Of a stretch of DNA of 51,957 bases, positions 1 to 6,835 are shown in pieces (positions within the stretch are counted from its first letter, which is position 1; each line of letters begins with the position of its first letter). Under the pieces are notes generated by a model. The model was given only the letters and a program-made list of their open reading frames with translations. It ran no database searches and had not been told where the DNA came from. A program made the position numbers and the translations under genes. Source of the stretch: UBA11574 sp964591175 (GTDB lineage Bacteria; Desulfobacterota; Desulfobacteria; Desulfobacterales; UBA11574); NCBI GenBank assembly GCA_964591175.1, contig CAZQAF010000016.1, positions 1-51,957 on the forward strand, in the 5' to 3' direction.

Positions 1-159
1 AACGAACAGGTACGAAGATTGGAGCTTGAGAAAATTTTCATTGATTCGGATCATGTTTTATCCTTTTATTTTCAAGCCTGTCCCCAACTTAAAGCAAAAG
101 TTGAACAACAAACAGTAACGATATGTTTTTATAACATTATACTTAATATATTTCGATGA
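1..159 (+). CDS. Possible 3' end of a hypothetical protein (partial)
   Basis: The first frame is open from base 1 through 52 codons to a TGA at 157-159, with no start codon needed because the gene would begin outside the window. The translation is charged at the front (NEQVRRLELEKIF) and ends in a hydrophobic stretch rich in Phe and Ile. I do not recognise a family. The stretch is AT-rich and short, so an open frame could arise by chance. It would be on the opposite strand to the cluster that follows, giving convergent transcription with the pal end of the cluster. Confidence 0.25.
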   Translation, partial: NEQVRRLELEKIFIDSDHVLSFYFQACPQLKAKVEQQTVTICFYNIILNIFR

Positions 160-225
160 AGTTCAATGGTGTAAATTCCTAATAACACGATCGCATCATC
201 GAAATAGCTTTTGGTTAATTTTTGC

Positions 226-330
226 TTACTTCTTTTTCTTACGATCTTTGATGAAAAAATATACAAGATATGCAGCCCCCATCAGGCCGATCAGTTTAAA
301 CATCCAAAGTTCACCCAATATGTTCTCCAT
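226..330 (-). CDS. Possible 34-aa single-pass membrane peptide
   Basis: An ATG at 328-330 opens a 34-codon frame ending in TAA at 226-228. The peptide has an acidic N-terminus (MENILGELW), one hydrophobic stretch (about residues 9-27, including LIGLMGAAYLVYFF) and a basic tail (KDRKKKK). That is the layout of a small inner-membrane peptide with its C-terminus in the cytoplasm by the positive-inside rule. A GGGG run lies 10 nt before the ATG, a weak ribosome binding site. It sits beyond the hairpin that ends the pal transcript, so it would need its own promoter or read-through. No family was recognised. Confidence 0.35.
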   Translation of the reverse strand: MENILGELWMFKLIGLMGAAYLVYFFIKDRKKKK

Positions 331-502
331 GATCATAATACCCCGCAGGCGGTTAAACTAACCTGAGCGTTTCAAATTTAAATTAATGCATCATAACCGG
401 TGATTTGGATATCATACGGACCGCATCTTTGCAAGTAGGGTAATGGCATTTGATTTTGGTGAATGGCAGCGACAGCGTGGATTTCTTAAAGCAATAAATA
501 AC

Positions 503-546
503 AAAAAGGCTCATAAGTATTTATTATTACCTATAAGCCCTTTTAT
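503..546 (-). terminator. Intrinsic terminator downstream of pal
   Basis: An imperfect hairpin pairs the GGCTcATAaGTA arm (about 508-520) with TACcTATAAGCC (about 529-540), with wobble pairs and an AT-rich loop. On the minus strand the stem is followed by TTTTTGTTATTTATT. On the plus strand the stem is followed by TTTTATT, so it may work in both directions. It lies about 75 nt past the pal stop codon and plausibly closes the 28-kb envelope cluster. The rest of 331-621 shows no convincing gene. Confidence 0.6.
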
Positions 547-621
547 TGTACCATGCAAGCAGTAACTTGCATTCGCATTCAGCATAGGGGGAAGTCTGCC
601 GAATTTGCGATCTTCCTAAAA

Positions 622-1179
622 TTAGTTGATAACGAATTGAGCCCTACGATTCTTGGCCCAAGAAGCCTCATTATGCCCCATGGCCACGGGTCGCTCTTCA
701 CCGTAACTGACGGCGTTCAGTCTATTGGTGCTGATGCCCAGATTCACGAGAAAATCTTTGACGGATTGGGCGCGCCGTTCGCCCAAGGCGATGTTGTACG
801 CATCCGTGCCGCGCTCGTCGCAATATCCTTCGACAGTAACCGTTACACCCGGATAATCACGCAGATAATCGGCCTTGCTGTTTAAGATGTGCCGGGCTTG
901 GTCCGACAAAATAGCGCTGTCGAATGTAAAGTAGATATTCTCTTCCACAAATGCCGTTCCAGCGGCTTCACGGGCTGCGGCTTCCATTCGAAGCCGATCT
1001 TCTTGCTGCTGCCCGGCCTGCTCGGCATTCACGGCGGATCTGTCAGATGCCTTTGGGACTTCCGATTGGGCCGCCGGTATGGGCTCGGTTTGCACCATCT
1101 TTTTGCTGCATGAAGTCGTAAATAACATGGCAGGTAAAATCATTGCCAAAACAATAGCCAACCATACGCTCTTTCTCAT
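622..1179 (-). CDS. pal: Pal-like peptidoglycan-associated lipoprotein
   Basis: This 185-aa protein is an outer-membrane lipoprotein that binds peptidoglycan, normally the outer partner of the Tol motor. It starts with a lipoprotein signal (hydrophobic residues 5-20, then TTSC with Cys24 as the likely lipidated residue). A low-complexity linker follows to about residue 75, then an OmpA-family domain to the C-terminus. The domain carries the peptidoglycan-binding signature (FTFDSA, GYCDERGTDAYN, LGERRA, SYGEERP, NRRAQFVI). The start has a good Shine-Dalgarno sequence (AAGGAGA, 9 nt upstream). It is the last gene of the cluster, 232 nt after the second exbB-like gene. No TolA or TolB gene is visible next to it, so it may serve this cluster's machine rather than a classical Tol-Pal system. 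Confidence 0.9.
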   Translation of the reverse strand: MRKSVWLAIVLAMILPAMLFTTSCSKKMVQTEPIPAAQSEVPKASDRSAVNAEQAGQQQEDRLRMEAAAREAAGTAFVEENIYFTFDSAILSDQARHILNSKADYLRDYPGVTVTVEGYCDERGTDAYNIALGERRAQSVKDFLVNLGISTNRLNAVSYGEERPVAMGHNEASWAKNRRAQFVIN

Positions 1180-1411
1180 TGTTTTCTCTCCTTTGTTTGC
1201 CGTTGACAGATCATTAACTCGTCCTTGACCGAATACCCTGTAGCTTGTCAGAGTGAATCGGACTTGTCCGCCAATTTTGTGTGGCGGAGATCCCGATTTG
1301 CAGCCCTGCCGAAACAGGATTTCCGATTCGCTCCGACAAGTGACAGACCCGCCATGGCAGGATTCCCGGTAAGGTCTTTTGCCGATTTTCGATTCGCCCG
1401 CTTTTGCCGGC
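1180..1411. other. Intergenic spacer between exbB2 and pal
   Basis: These 232 bases contain no credible gene. The only clear structure is a hairpin at 1267-1288 with a 7-bp stem (TCCGCCA/TGGCGGA) and an 8-nt loop, without a following T tract. Several short GGCGG and CCGAT motifs recur imperfectly. Pal's ribosome binding site lies at the low-coordinate end. No sigma-70 promoter was convincing. Confidence 0.5.
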
Positions 1412-2173
1412 TTAACGAGCCTGCTGGCTCTTCACCGGCGCTTGCTTTGTGGACAAACTTTGCGGCGCCGTTCCGACCTGGGGTTTTCGGTTGGAAATCT
1501 GTTGGTTTTCATCCGGCGGTTCCGATTTCTTCACGAAGTGACGCCTGTTGAAATCAGAGATACTGTTCAACGCTTTTACCGATGCCATCTCCAAACTGTC
1601 CACGATCTGGCCGGTCGTCGACGTCAGCTTGGCGTGGAAAAGCAACAGGGGAATCGCCGACATCAGACCGAACGCCGTGGTGTTCATGGCCACCGAAATA
1701 CTGGCGGACAGCAGATCCGCCTTTTCGGCCGGGTTTGCATTGGCCACCGCGGTAAAGGCCTCGATCAGCCCCATGATGGTACCGAGAAGTCCCAGCAGGG
1801 TGGCGATATTCGAAAGCAGCGCCACGTAAGGCGTGCGCTTTTCCAACTGCGGAATGATCTCCATCATACTCTCTTCCATGGCGATTTCGATGTCTTCCCG
1901 GCGCCGGACCGCACCCAGTCGCGCAAGCCCCATTCCCAGCATTTGAGAGATGGCGGATTTATCCTTGCCGATGATTGCCCGGGCTTTGTCGAACTCACCC
2001 TTGCTCAGCATGGGATGCAGCACATTCCACATTTTACGGTTCGTATTCCGGGTTCGGCTCAATTGAAACCAGCGTTCAATCGCAATGGCCATGCCGGTCA
2101 CAAACACGAGCAGGATGGGGTACATGAACAACCCGCCTTTCTGAAAAAATGACATCATTGAATAGATTACCAT
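1412..2173 (-). CDS. ExbB/TolQ/MotA-family proton channel subunit, second copy
   Basis: This 253-aa inner-membrane protein belongs to the MotA/TolQ/ExbB family, whose pentamers form the stator of proton-driven motors. It has an N-terminal transmembrane segment (about residues 14-34, GGLFMYPILLVFVTGMAIAI), a cytoplasmic loop, and two further membrane segments (LLSNIATLLGLLGTIMGLI and SISVAMNTTAFGLMSAIPLL) carrying the conserved Gly/Thr pore residues. Compared with the 218-aa copy at 4849-5505 it has a C-terminal extension of about 35 residues rich in Gln, Ser, Pro and Lys. AGGAGG lies 6 nt before the ATG. No exbD follows it, so it probably shares or replaces the first copy in the motor. A 195-nt stretch is identical in DNA to the first copy. 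Confidence 0.92.
   Translation of the reverse strand: MVIYSMMSFFQKGGLFMYPILLVFVTGMAIAIERWFQLSRTRNTNRKMWNVLHPMLSKGEFDKARAIIGKDKSAISQMLGMGLARLGAVRRREDIEIAMEESMMEIIPQLEKRTPYVALLSNIATLLGLLGTIMGLIEAFTAVANANPAEKADLLSASISVAMNTTAFGLMSAIPLLLFHAKLTSTTGQIVDSLEMASVKALNSISDFNRRHFVKKSEPPDENQQISNRKPQVGTAPQSLSTKQAPVKSQQAR
1722..1916. repeat. 195-bp perfect direct repeat shared by the two exbB-like genes (copy 1)
   Basis: Positions 1722-1916 and 5054-5248 are identical base for base by eye, at an offset of 3332 bp and in the same orientation. Sequence on either side, still inside the genes, differs at many third positions. The repeat covers the second and third membrane segments. Identity at synonymous sites limited to one block points to gene conversion or a very recent duplication followed by patchy divergence. 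Confidence 0.9.
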
Positions 2174-2224
2174 GACGTTCCTCCTACAATTTCGTTAAAT
2201 CATTGAGCAACCGATGAGCGGTTC

Positions 2225-2320
2225 CAGCGTTCAGTGTTCAGCGGTTCTAAAGCCGATGTCAGGTTACCCATTATTGCTGAACTCCGAACACTGAACACTG
2301 AGCCCCGTGGCCACGGGGCT
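2225..2320. repeat. Nested inverted repeats between the agmX-like gene and exbB2
   Basis: A 15-bp arm at 2225-2239 (CAGCGTTCAGTGTTC) pairs at 14 of 15 positions with 2286-2300. Immediately beyond is a perfect 20-bp palindrome at 2301-2320 (AGCCCCGTGGCCACGGGGCT), six bases past the stop codon of the upstream gene. There is no T tract, so it is not a standard terminator. It may be a REP-like extragenic element or an mRNA-stabilising structure that separates the expression of the two genes. Confidence 0.6.
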
Positions 2321-2326
2321 CCGCCG

Positions 2327-3859
2327 CTATCCCGCGGGTAAGAAGTCAATTGGATACAAAATCGTCATTTTCGGCACACCTTCTTTCGGACCGAAGTTGA
2401 ATCTTTTGATACGTTCAACAATCTTGGCGACCAGCACGGGAGAGTTCAGATCCGTAGACTCCATTCGACACATTGATACCCTGCCGTCCGGTTCGATGCT
2501 GATTCGCAGCAATATCTTTCCGCGCAGCGTCGGGTCCTTGCGCAATTCTCTGTTATAAATCCGATAAAGCGCCGCCTTGTATCGATCGAATACAATCTGG
2601 ATCTCTTCGTCGGTTCGTCCCGCGGCAAGTCCGTCGCTCATCGGCCTGGACGATTCCTCCAAATTCGAAATGGTACTTTTCACCCGCGCAATGCCGACAC
2701 CATTGCCGATGCCGTTACCGTAGCCGTTGCCATAACCGCTGCCGATTCCGATACCGAAGCCGCCGATTCGGTCGACATTGCCGTTTCCAATGTTACGGCT
2801 GACCCCGGCATTGCCGATACCACCGCTGGAGCTGTCTTGCGCCTGCCTGGTTACGAGCGAGCGCTGGGGCACGGCCCGTCCCGCTACTCGCTCGCTTTTA
2901 CGGCTCAAACGGGCCTCTGTGCCGAGCTTCGCAACGGGGGTTTCCTTCATCAGATCCTTAAACGCATCCCTGAAGGCCAACACACCGACATGTTTGGCTT
3001 TTTTCCGCGCCGCTGATACTCCTCCGCCGCCGCCATTTGCCGCCTTTTTCACCGCTTTCGGCTTAGCCCCGCCCCCTTTCGGCTGTTTATTCGTTTTTTG
3101 CCGCTCAGGATTTGGCTTGGGCTTTTCCTTGGTTTGTTTTGGCTCTTCCTTCGGCTGTTTCGGCTCTGCTTTGGCCAGTTTTGGCACCGGTTTTTCCACC
3201 GGCGCGGACATTACCGGCTCCTTCTTGACTAGCTTGACCAATCGTTTGGGAATCTCCACCACCGCAACAGAGATATCCGGCAGCGGAACTTTTATCAAAG
3301 GAACAGGACCGCCTAAAACCAAGCACAAGAGCAAGACGACGAGAACAGCGCGGCGGAAGCGGCTTTCGCTCTCAGCCTCCTTAGTCCACGGCATGATCAT
3401 TTCACGATAAGGAACGGAGGAAATCTCCCGCTCGATGACGAACTCTTCCTTGCGCCGTTCCTCACGGTCGTATGCATCGCGAACTTCTTCATAGAGCACG
3501 TTGAGTTCATCCAGACATTGGTCGATCTGCGCCTGAAGAGATGCCTGTTTTTCAAGAATTCCGCGAATCTCCTCATCAAAGCTGGTAACACGACCCCGCA
3601 GCCGTTTCATGTGTCCGGAGACATCCCTGACCCCTGGAATCCCTTCCCAAAAGAGTCCGTCCGCTTTCAGCTCTCCCAGCTTGTCGAGCGCATTACAAAC
3701 GTCACTCAAAGCATCGAACCGCTGTCTATCATCAGAAAACGTTTTGAGCTCTGCCTCTACAGCGCGCAACGCTTCTTCGATCTCCCCGCGTTTTTGCTGC
3801 GCTTGCTTGATTTGCGCGTTCAGCGGCGCCAATTCTTCTTCTAACATGGATGTATTCAC
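2327..3859 (-). CDS. AgmX/TonB-like energy transducer with cytoplasmic coiled coil
   Basis: This 510-aa protein has one transmembrane segment at about residues 170-190 (AVLVVLLLCLVLGG). The N-terminal 165 residues are hydrophilic, rich in Glu, Gln, Leu and Arg, and look like coiled coil, so they should be cytoplasmic. After the membrane comes a Pro/Lys-rich spacer (about 215-265, many EPKQPK-type units), a Gly-rich stretch (345-390, GIGNG units), and a C-terminal AgmX/PglI-type domain (about 415-510, with LRGKILLRISIEPDGRVS). TonB and TolA also use a long Pro/Lys spacer to span the periplasm and pull on outer-membrane partners. The start is a GTG at 3857-3859 with GGGGAC upstream; an ATG four codons later is possible. 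It lies 10 nt after two exbD genes, so it is very likely the element driven by that motor. Confidence 0.85.
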   Translation of the reverse strand: MNTSMLEEELAPLNAQIKQAQQKRGEIEEALRAVEAELKTFSDDRQRFDALSDVCNALDKLGELKADGLFWEGIPGVRDVSGHMKRLRGRVTSFDEEIRGILEKQASLQAQIDQCLDELNVLYEEVRDAYDREERRKEEFVIEREISSVPYREMIMPWTKEAESESRFRRAVLVVLLLCLVLGGPVPLIKVPLPDISVAVVEIPKRLVKLVKKEPVMSAPVEKPVPKLAKAEPKQPKEEPKQTKEKPKPNPERQKTNKQPKGGGAKPKAVKKAANGGGGGVSAARKKAKHVGVLAFRDAFKDLMKETPVAKLGTEARLSRKSERVAGRAVPQRSLVTRQAQDSSSGGIGNAGVSRNIGNGNVDRIGGFGIGIGSGYGNGYGNGIGNGVGIARVKSTISNLEESSRPMSDGLAAGRTDEEIQIVFDRYKAALYRIYNRELRKDPTLRGKILLRISIEPDGRVSMCRMESTDLNSPVLVAKIVERIKRFNFGPKEGVPKMTILYPIDFLPAG

Positions 3860-3869
3860 GGCGTCCCCA

Positions 3870-4364
3870 CTATGTTTTCACGGCCTTCTGAATAACGGCA
3901 AGGGAAATTCTTTCGTATCCGGAAGCCGTGCAGGTTGACATTATTTTTTTAAGCACTTTGAACGGAATCGTTTTATCCGCAAGAATCGTGACCTCCTTGC
4001 TTTCGGCAACCGTTTTGGTGCTGATCCCGATGACATTGCGTTCAAGCTGCTTGAGCCGTGCTGCTATTACACCAACCTTACTAATCCCGTCCTGAAGAAG
4101 TTCAGGAGTGTTGATCACGGCTTCGCCCTGAACCATTACCACTTCGGGACTGACCATGATCACCACGGTTTCTTTTGGCTTGGTTTCGACAATAGACTCG
4201 GGCAGCTTGATCTGCTTGGGCGTATCCAGAACAGTACCGCTGCCTGAGTGAAAAAGCAGAAAGAACACCAAAATAGTAAAAACATCCATCAACGGCGTCA
4301 GCATCAGACCTGCAACCTTCCTTTTATTGCGTCCCATCCGTCTCATACGTCTGCTGTTTCTCAT
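3870..4364 (-). CDS. exbD: ExbD/TolR-family motor protein (with intact membrane Asp)
   Basis: This 164-aa protein has a basic cytoplasmic N-terminus, one transmembrane segment and a periplasmic domain, the standard ExbD/TolR layout. The membrane segment contains the family motif TPLMDVFTILVFFLLF, so the proton-carrying aspartate is present at residue 27. The periplasmic part (from about residue 45) ends with the expected alternating strand and helix pattern. Its ATG overlaps the TGA of the preceding exbD by 4 nt, so the two should be translationally coupled and made in similar amounts. It probably forms the ExbD pair inside the ExbB pentamer together with the other copy. Confidence 0.92.
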   Translation of the reverse strand: MRNSRRMRRMGRNKRKVAGLMLTPLMDVFTILVFFLLFHSGSGTVLDTPKQIKLPESIVETKPKETVVIMVSPEVVMVQGEAVINTPELLQDGISKVGVIAARLKQLERNVIGISTKTVAESKEVTILADKTIPFKVLKKIMSTCTASGYERISLAVIQKAVKT

Positions 4365-4852
4365 GGTGCGTCTCCTATGGATATATCCGGAAAAAGAACT
4401 GTTTTCTCAACATTTGTGCCCTCTTCTGCAGGTACTTCGGCGCCGCGTACCGCATCCATGATTTGGATCAGATAGTCGTATTCGATATCCGGTTCCATCA
4501 AGATCGTCGCGTCTTCCTTCTCCGGGAACCGGGCCTTCAGATGCTTGAGCATTTTAGACAGCATCTCCATATCGTATCGACCATCTTTTTTTGGAAATGC
4601 GGCCTCCACGGACATCCCGTTGGCAATCTCAAGCCCTGCCTTACGAACAATTACCTCAATGGCGAAATTTGGCTTTTTTACAGCCGATCCGCCCGCGCTG
4701 GTCGGAATCGACAACTCCATAATCGCCACGCGCGAAAAAACGGCACCGATGAGTAGAAAAGGCACGAGCACCACCATCAGGTTCAAGAATGTCGAGACAT
4801 CCAGTTCCGGTGCTTCTTCCCCTCTTCTTTTTCTATATTTTCGTCTGGTCAT
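4361..4852 (-). CDS. ExbD/TolR-family motor protein lacking the membrane Asp
   Basis: This 163-aa protein has a basic N-terminus, a membrane segment at about residues 20-45 and a periplasmic domain like other ExbD/TolR proteins. Aligned to E. coli ExbD (DINVTPFIDVMLVLL), its segment reads ELDVSTFLNLMVVLV, placing Asn24 where the essential aspartate should be; codon 4781-4783 reads AAC on the minus strand. The Pro of the TP motif is also replaced. The paralogue immediately downstream keeps the Asp. It overlaps both neighbours by 4 nt (ATGA junctions), forming a tight exbB-exbD-exbD unit. It is likely an asymmetric partner in a heteromeric stator rather than a broken gene, since the frame is intact. 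Confidence 0.88.
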   Translation of the reverse strand: MTRRKYRKRRGEEAPELDVSTFLNLMVVLVPFLLIGAVFSRVAIMELSIPTSAGGSAVKKPNFAIEVIVRKAGLEIANGMSVEAAFPKKDGRYDMEMLSKMLKHLKARFPEKEDATILMEPDIEYDYLIQIMDAVRGAEVPAEEGTNVEKTVLFPDISIGDAP

Positions 4853-5505
4853 GATTCGTTCCTATCGAATTGACGCTTGGTAAAATTGGAGATAGTATTC
4901 AGCGCCTTGACAGATGCCATCTCCAGGCTGTCCACGATTTGGCCCGTGGTCGACGTCAGCTTGGCATGGAAAAGCAACAGCGGAATGGCCGACATCAGCC
5001 CAAAGGCCGTTGTGTTCATGGCCACCGAAATACTGGCGGACAGCAAATCGGCTTTTTCGGCCGGGTTTGCATTGGCCACCGCGGTAAAGGCCTCGATCAG
5101 CCCCATGATGGTACCGAGAAGTCCCAGCAGGGTGGCGATATTCGAAAGCAGCGCCACGTAAGGCGTGCGCTTTTCCAACTGCGGAATGATCTCCATCATA
5201 CTCTCTTCCATGGCGATTTCGATGTCTTCCCGGCGCCGGACCGCACCCTGGCGCGCTAATCCCATTCCCAGCATTTGGGCCATATTGGATTTGTTCTTGT
5301 TGATCATTTGTCGAGCCTTGTCGAAGTCTCCCTTGACCAACACGGGCTGCAGCAGTTTCCACATTTTGTCGTTGGCGCTCTGAACACGGCTCAACTGAAC
5401 CCAGCGCTCAAACACAATGGCCATACCGACTGCAAAAACAAGCATAATGGGGTACATAAACAGCCCACCCTTTTGAAAAAATGCCACTATTGAATAGAAT
5501 CCCAT
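4849..5505 (-). CDS. exbB: ExbB/TolQ/MotA-family proton channel subunit, first copy
   Basis: This 218-aa inner-membrane protein is of typical ExbB/TolQ length. It has an N-terminal membrane segment (GGLFMYPIMLVFAVGMAIVF), a cytoplasmic domain, and the two family-defining segments near residues 118-140 and 155-180. It should form the pentameric proton channel around the two ExbD proteins encoded directly after it. GGAGGG lies about 7 nt before the ATG. The 247-nt gap upstream is filled with inverted repeats, so this exbB-exbD-exbD-agmX block could be expressed at a different level from the genes before it. It shares a 195-nt identical block with the second copy. Confidence 0.93.
   Translation of the reverse strand: MGFYSIVAFFQKGGLFMYPIMLVFAVGMAIVFERWVQLSRVQSANDKMWKLLQPVLVKGDFDKARQMINKNKSNMAQMLGMGLARQGAVRRREDIEIAMEESMMEIIPQLEKRTPYVALLSNIATLLGLLGTIMGLIEAFTAVANANPAEKADLLSASISVAMNTTAFGLMSAIPLLLFHAKLTSTTGQIVDSLEMASVKALNTISNFTKRQFDRNES
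5054..5248. repeat. 195-bp perfect direct repeat shared by the two exbB-like genes (copy 2)
   Basis: This is the partner of 1722-1916, in the same orientation. Recombination between the copies would delete or duplicate the 3.3 kb carrying both exbD genes and the agmX-like gene. Confidence 0.9.
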
Positions 5506-5538
5506 TTGTTTCCCTCCTTTCTTACATCCAAACTTAGC

Positions 5539-5616
5539 GTTTCAAATTTTAAAAGGAGATAAAATATCTTTTATTTATTATGAATTGTTGTGATTTATAT
5601 TTTTAAAATTTGAAAC
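5539..5616. repeat. AT-rich element with 16-bp perfect terminal inverted repeats
   Basis: GTTTCAAATTTTAAAA at 5539-5554 is the exact reverse complement of 5601-5616. The 46 bases between are almost pure A and T. It lies 34 nt upstream of the exbB start, in its probable leader. A related half-site (AGCGTTTCAAATTTAAA) occurs at 366-382 beyond pal, which suggests a dispersed repeat family rather than a gene-specific control site. Confidence 0.7.
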
Positions 5617-5623
5617 CCTTCGG

Positions 5624-5723
5624 GATTGCCGATCTTGCCGCATCTACTGCGTCAGATGTCGTCCCGCATAGTTGACTATGGCGGGTAGACATCTTCCTTG
5701 TATCTGCAGCAACCTCGACAATC
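5624..5723. repeat. 100-bp imperfect palindrome (REP/MITE-like)
   Basis: The ends GATTG (5624-5628) and CAATC (5719-5723) start a long imperfect hairpin. It runs inward through TTGC/GCAA and AGATGTC/GACATCT pairs to a GC-rich tip (CCCGC/GCGGG and ATAGT/ACTAT). It occupies most of the gap between the 98-aa secreted protein gene and exbB. It has no coding potential. The form is that of a dispersed palindromic element; folded in RNA it could reduce read-through into exbB. Confidence 0.7.
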
Positions 5724-5752
5724 GCTCAATTTAGATTACAATCACGATAAAG

Positions 5753-6049
5753 TTATTTCGCTGTTCTTATTTTATAGAATTCGAGCTGCCGCTTGAAAAC
5801 ATCCCGATCGACCGGCACATCGCCCGCATTCAACATCGTGTCCAAACTGGTCCCCATACCGATTTCCGAGCTTTTCCAGGGAACGATATAAAGAGACTTC
5901 GGGGCTTCGTCGTTACCGACGATGGACATACCGGACAGTTCCTTAGCATTAGATTGCTTCTCCTTATTCACATCCTTTGCATCCTGAGCCAAGGCCATCA
6001 CAGCCGAGAACAGGATCACAAACAAACAAAAAACCAATTTGCGATACAT
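5753..6049 (-). CDS. Small secreted protein of unknown function
   Basis: About 98 aa long, it has a clear Sec signal peptide (YRKLVFCLFVILFSAVMALA, cleavage before QD). The mature part of about 78 residues is hydrophilic and has no cysteines, with a recognisable central segment (SIVGNDEAPKSLYIVPWKS). An ATG two codons upstream (6053-6055) is possible, but AAGGAG lies 8 nt before the ATG at 6047-6049 and only 2 nt before the other. It is 12 nt after the TPR lipoprotein gene and so belongs to the same operon. I do not recognise a family. Its place between TPR proteins and the Exb motor suggests a periplasmic accessory part. Confidence 0.75.
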   Translation of the reverse strand: MYRKLVFCLFVILFSAVMALAQDAKDVNKEKQSNAKELSGMSIVGNDEAPKSLYIVPWKSSEIGMGTSLDTMLNAGDVPVDRDVFKRQLEFYKIRTAK

Positions 6050-6061
6050 CGTCATCTCTCC

Positions 6062-6757
6062 TTAATTGCGTCCAAGTCGTACACGCAAATCCGCGATCCA
6101 CGCTTTGACCTTCTTGTTATCCGGTTCGGCCTTGCTGTAAATTTCGTAATGCTTGAGCGCACAAGCCGGATCATTCAGATATAAATCGCAGAGAATCCCG
6201 AGGTTTCTATGCAGCGGATAATAATCCGGAAAGCGTGCAATCGCCTTCTCATAAATCGCCCGGGCCTCGGCAAATCGTCCGGTTTTGCGATACAATACAC
6301 CGTATTCATTACATACCACCGGATGATCGGGAAACAGCTCCAGCGCGGTTTTAAGATACTTCTCGGCCTGCTCAAGCTTATTGATATGTTGATAGGCAAT
6401 CGCAATATCGATATAGGGCGCGGTGACGCCCGGTGACTGCTCGATGATCTTTTCTAAAAGGTCTATAGCCTTGTCATATTTTTGGTCTTTCAGCATGGCA
6501 ACGGCGTGATCAAAGTCCCTGCGCGACGCCTCATCCATTTTGGGAAGTTCCGTGATGATGAAGCCTTCCCGCCCGTTTTCGAGTCGAGTTACGGAGGGCC
6601 CCTTGGGCATCGAGGGTTCCTGAACAACCTTGTTCGGCTTGACCTTTCCATTGGATGCACACCCGACAAGAATGGAGAACACCATTGCCGGAACCACGAA
6701 TCCGATGTAAATTTGTATTTTTAACCTTCGCAACATTTTTATATGTATGCCCTGCAT
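6062..6757 (-). CDS. TPR lipoprotein
   Basis: This protein of about 231 aa starts with a lipoprotein signal ending in SILVGC, so it is probably anchored in a membrane by a lipidated Cys and exposed to the periplasm. From about residue 75 it has several tetratricopeptide repeats (AMLKDQKYDKAIDLLEKII, YQHINKLEQAEKYLKTALE, YRKTGRFAEARAIYEKAI), which form a protein-binding superhelix. GAGGAG is 7 nt before the ATG at 6755-6757, which decides the start. Longer in-frame starts reach 6823 but have no ribosome binding site and put extra residues before the signal. It follows the 1115-aa TPR/LysM gene by 78 nt. Confidence 0.88.
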   Translation of the reverse strand: MQGIHIKMLRRLKIQIYIGFVVPAMVFSILVGCASNGKVKPNKVVQEPSMPKGPSVTRLENGREGFIITELPKMDEASRRDFDHAVAMLKDQKYDKAIDLLEKIIEQSPGVTAPYIDIAIAYQHINKLEQAEKYLKTALELFPDHPVVCNEYGVLYRKTGRFAEARAIYEKAIARFPDYYPLHRNLGILCDLYLNDPACALKHYEIYSKAEPDNKKVKAWIADLRVRLGRN

Positions 6758-6835
6758 TGCTGATCTCCTCATCTCTATATCCGCTCTTATTCGGACCAAC
6801 GCCATACTACCGCGTACCGGCACGGAAACTCGCCC

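Noticed and set aside
622..1179. A classical Tol-Pal operon
   Set aside because: Pal is present with ExbB/TolQ-like genes, but TolA, TolB and CpoB-type neighbours were not seen and the TonB/TolA-like role is taken by an AgmX-type protein.
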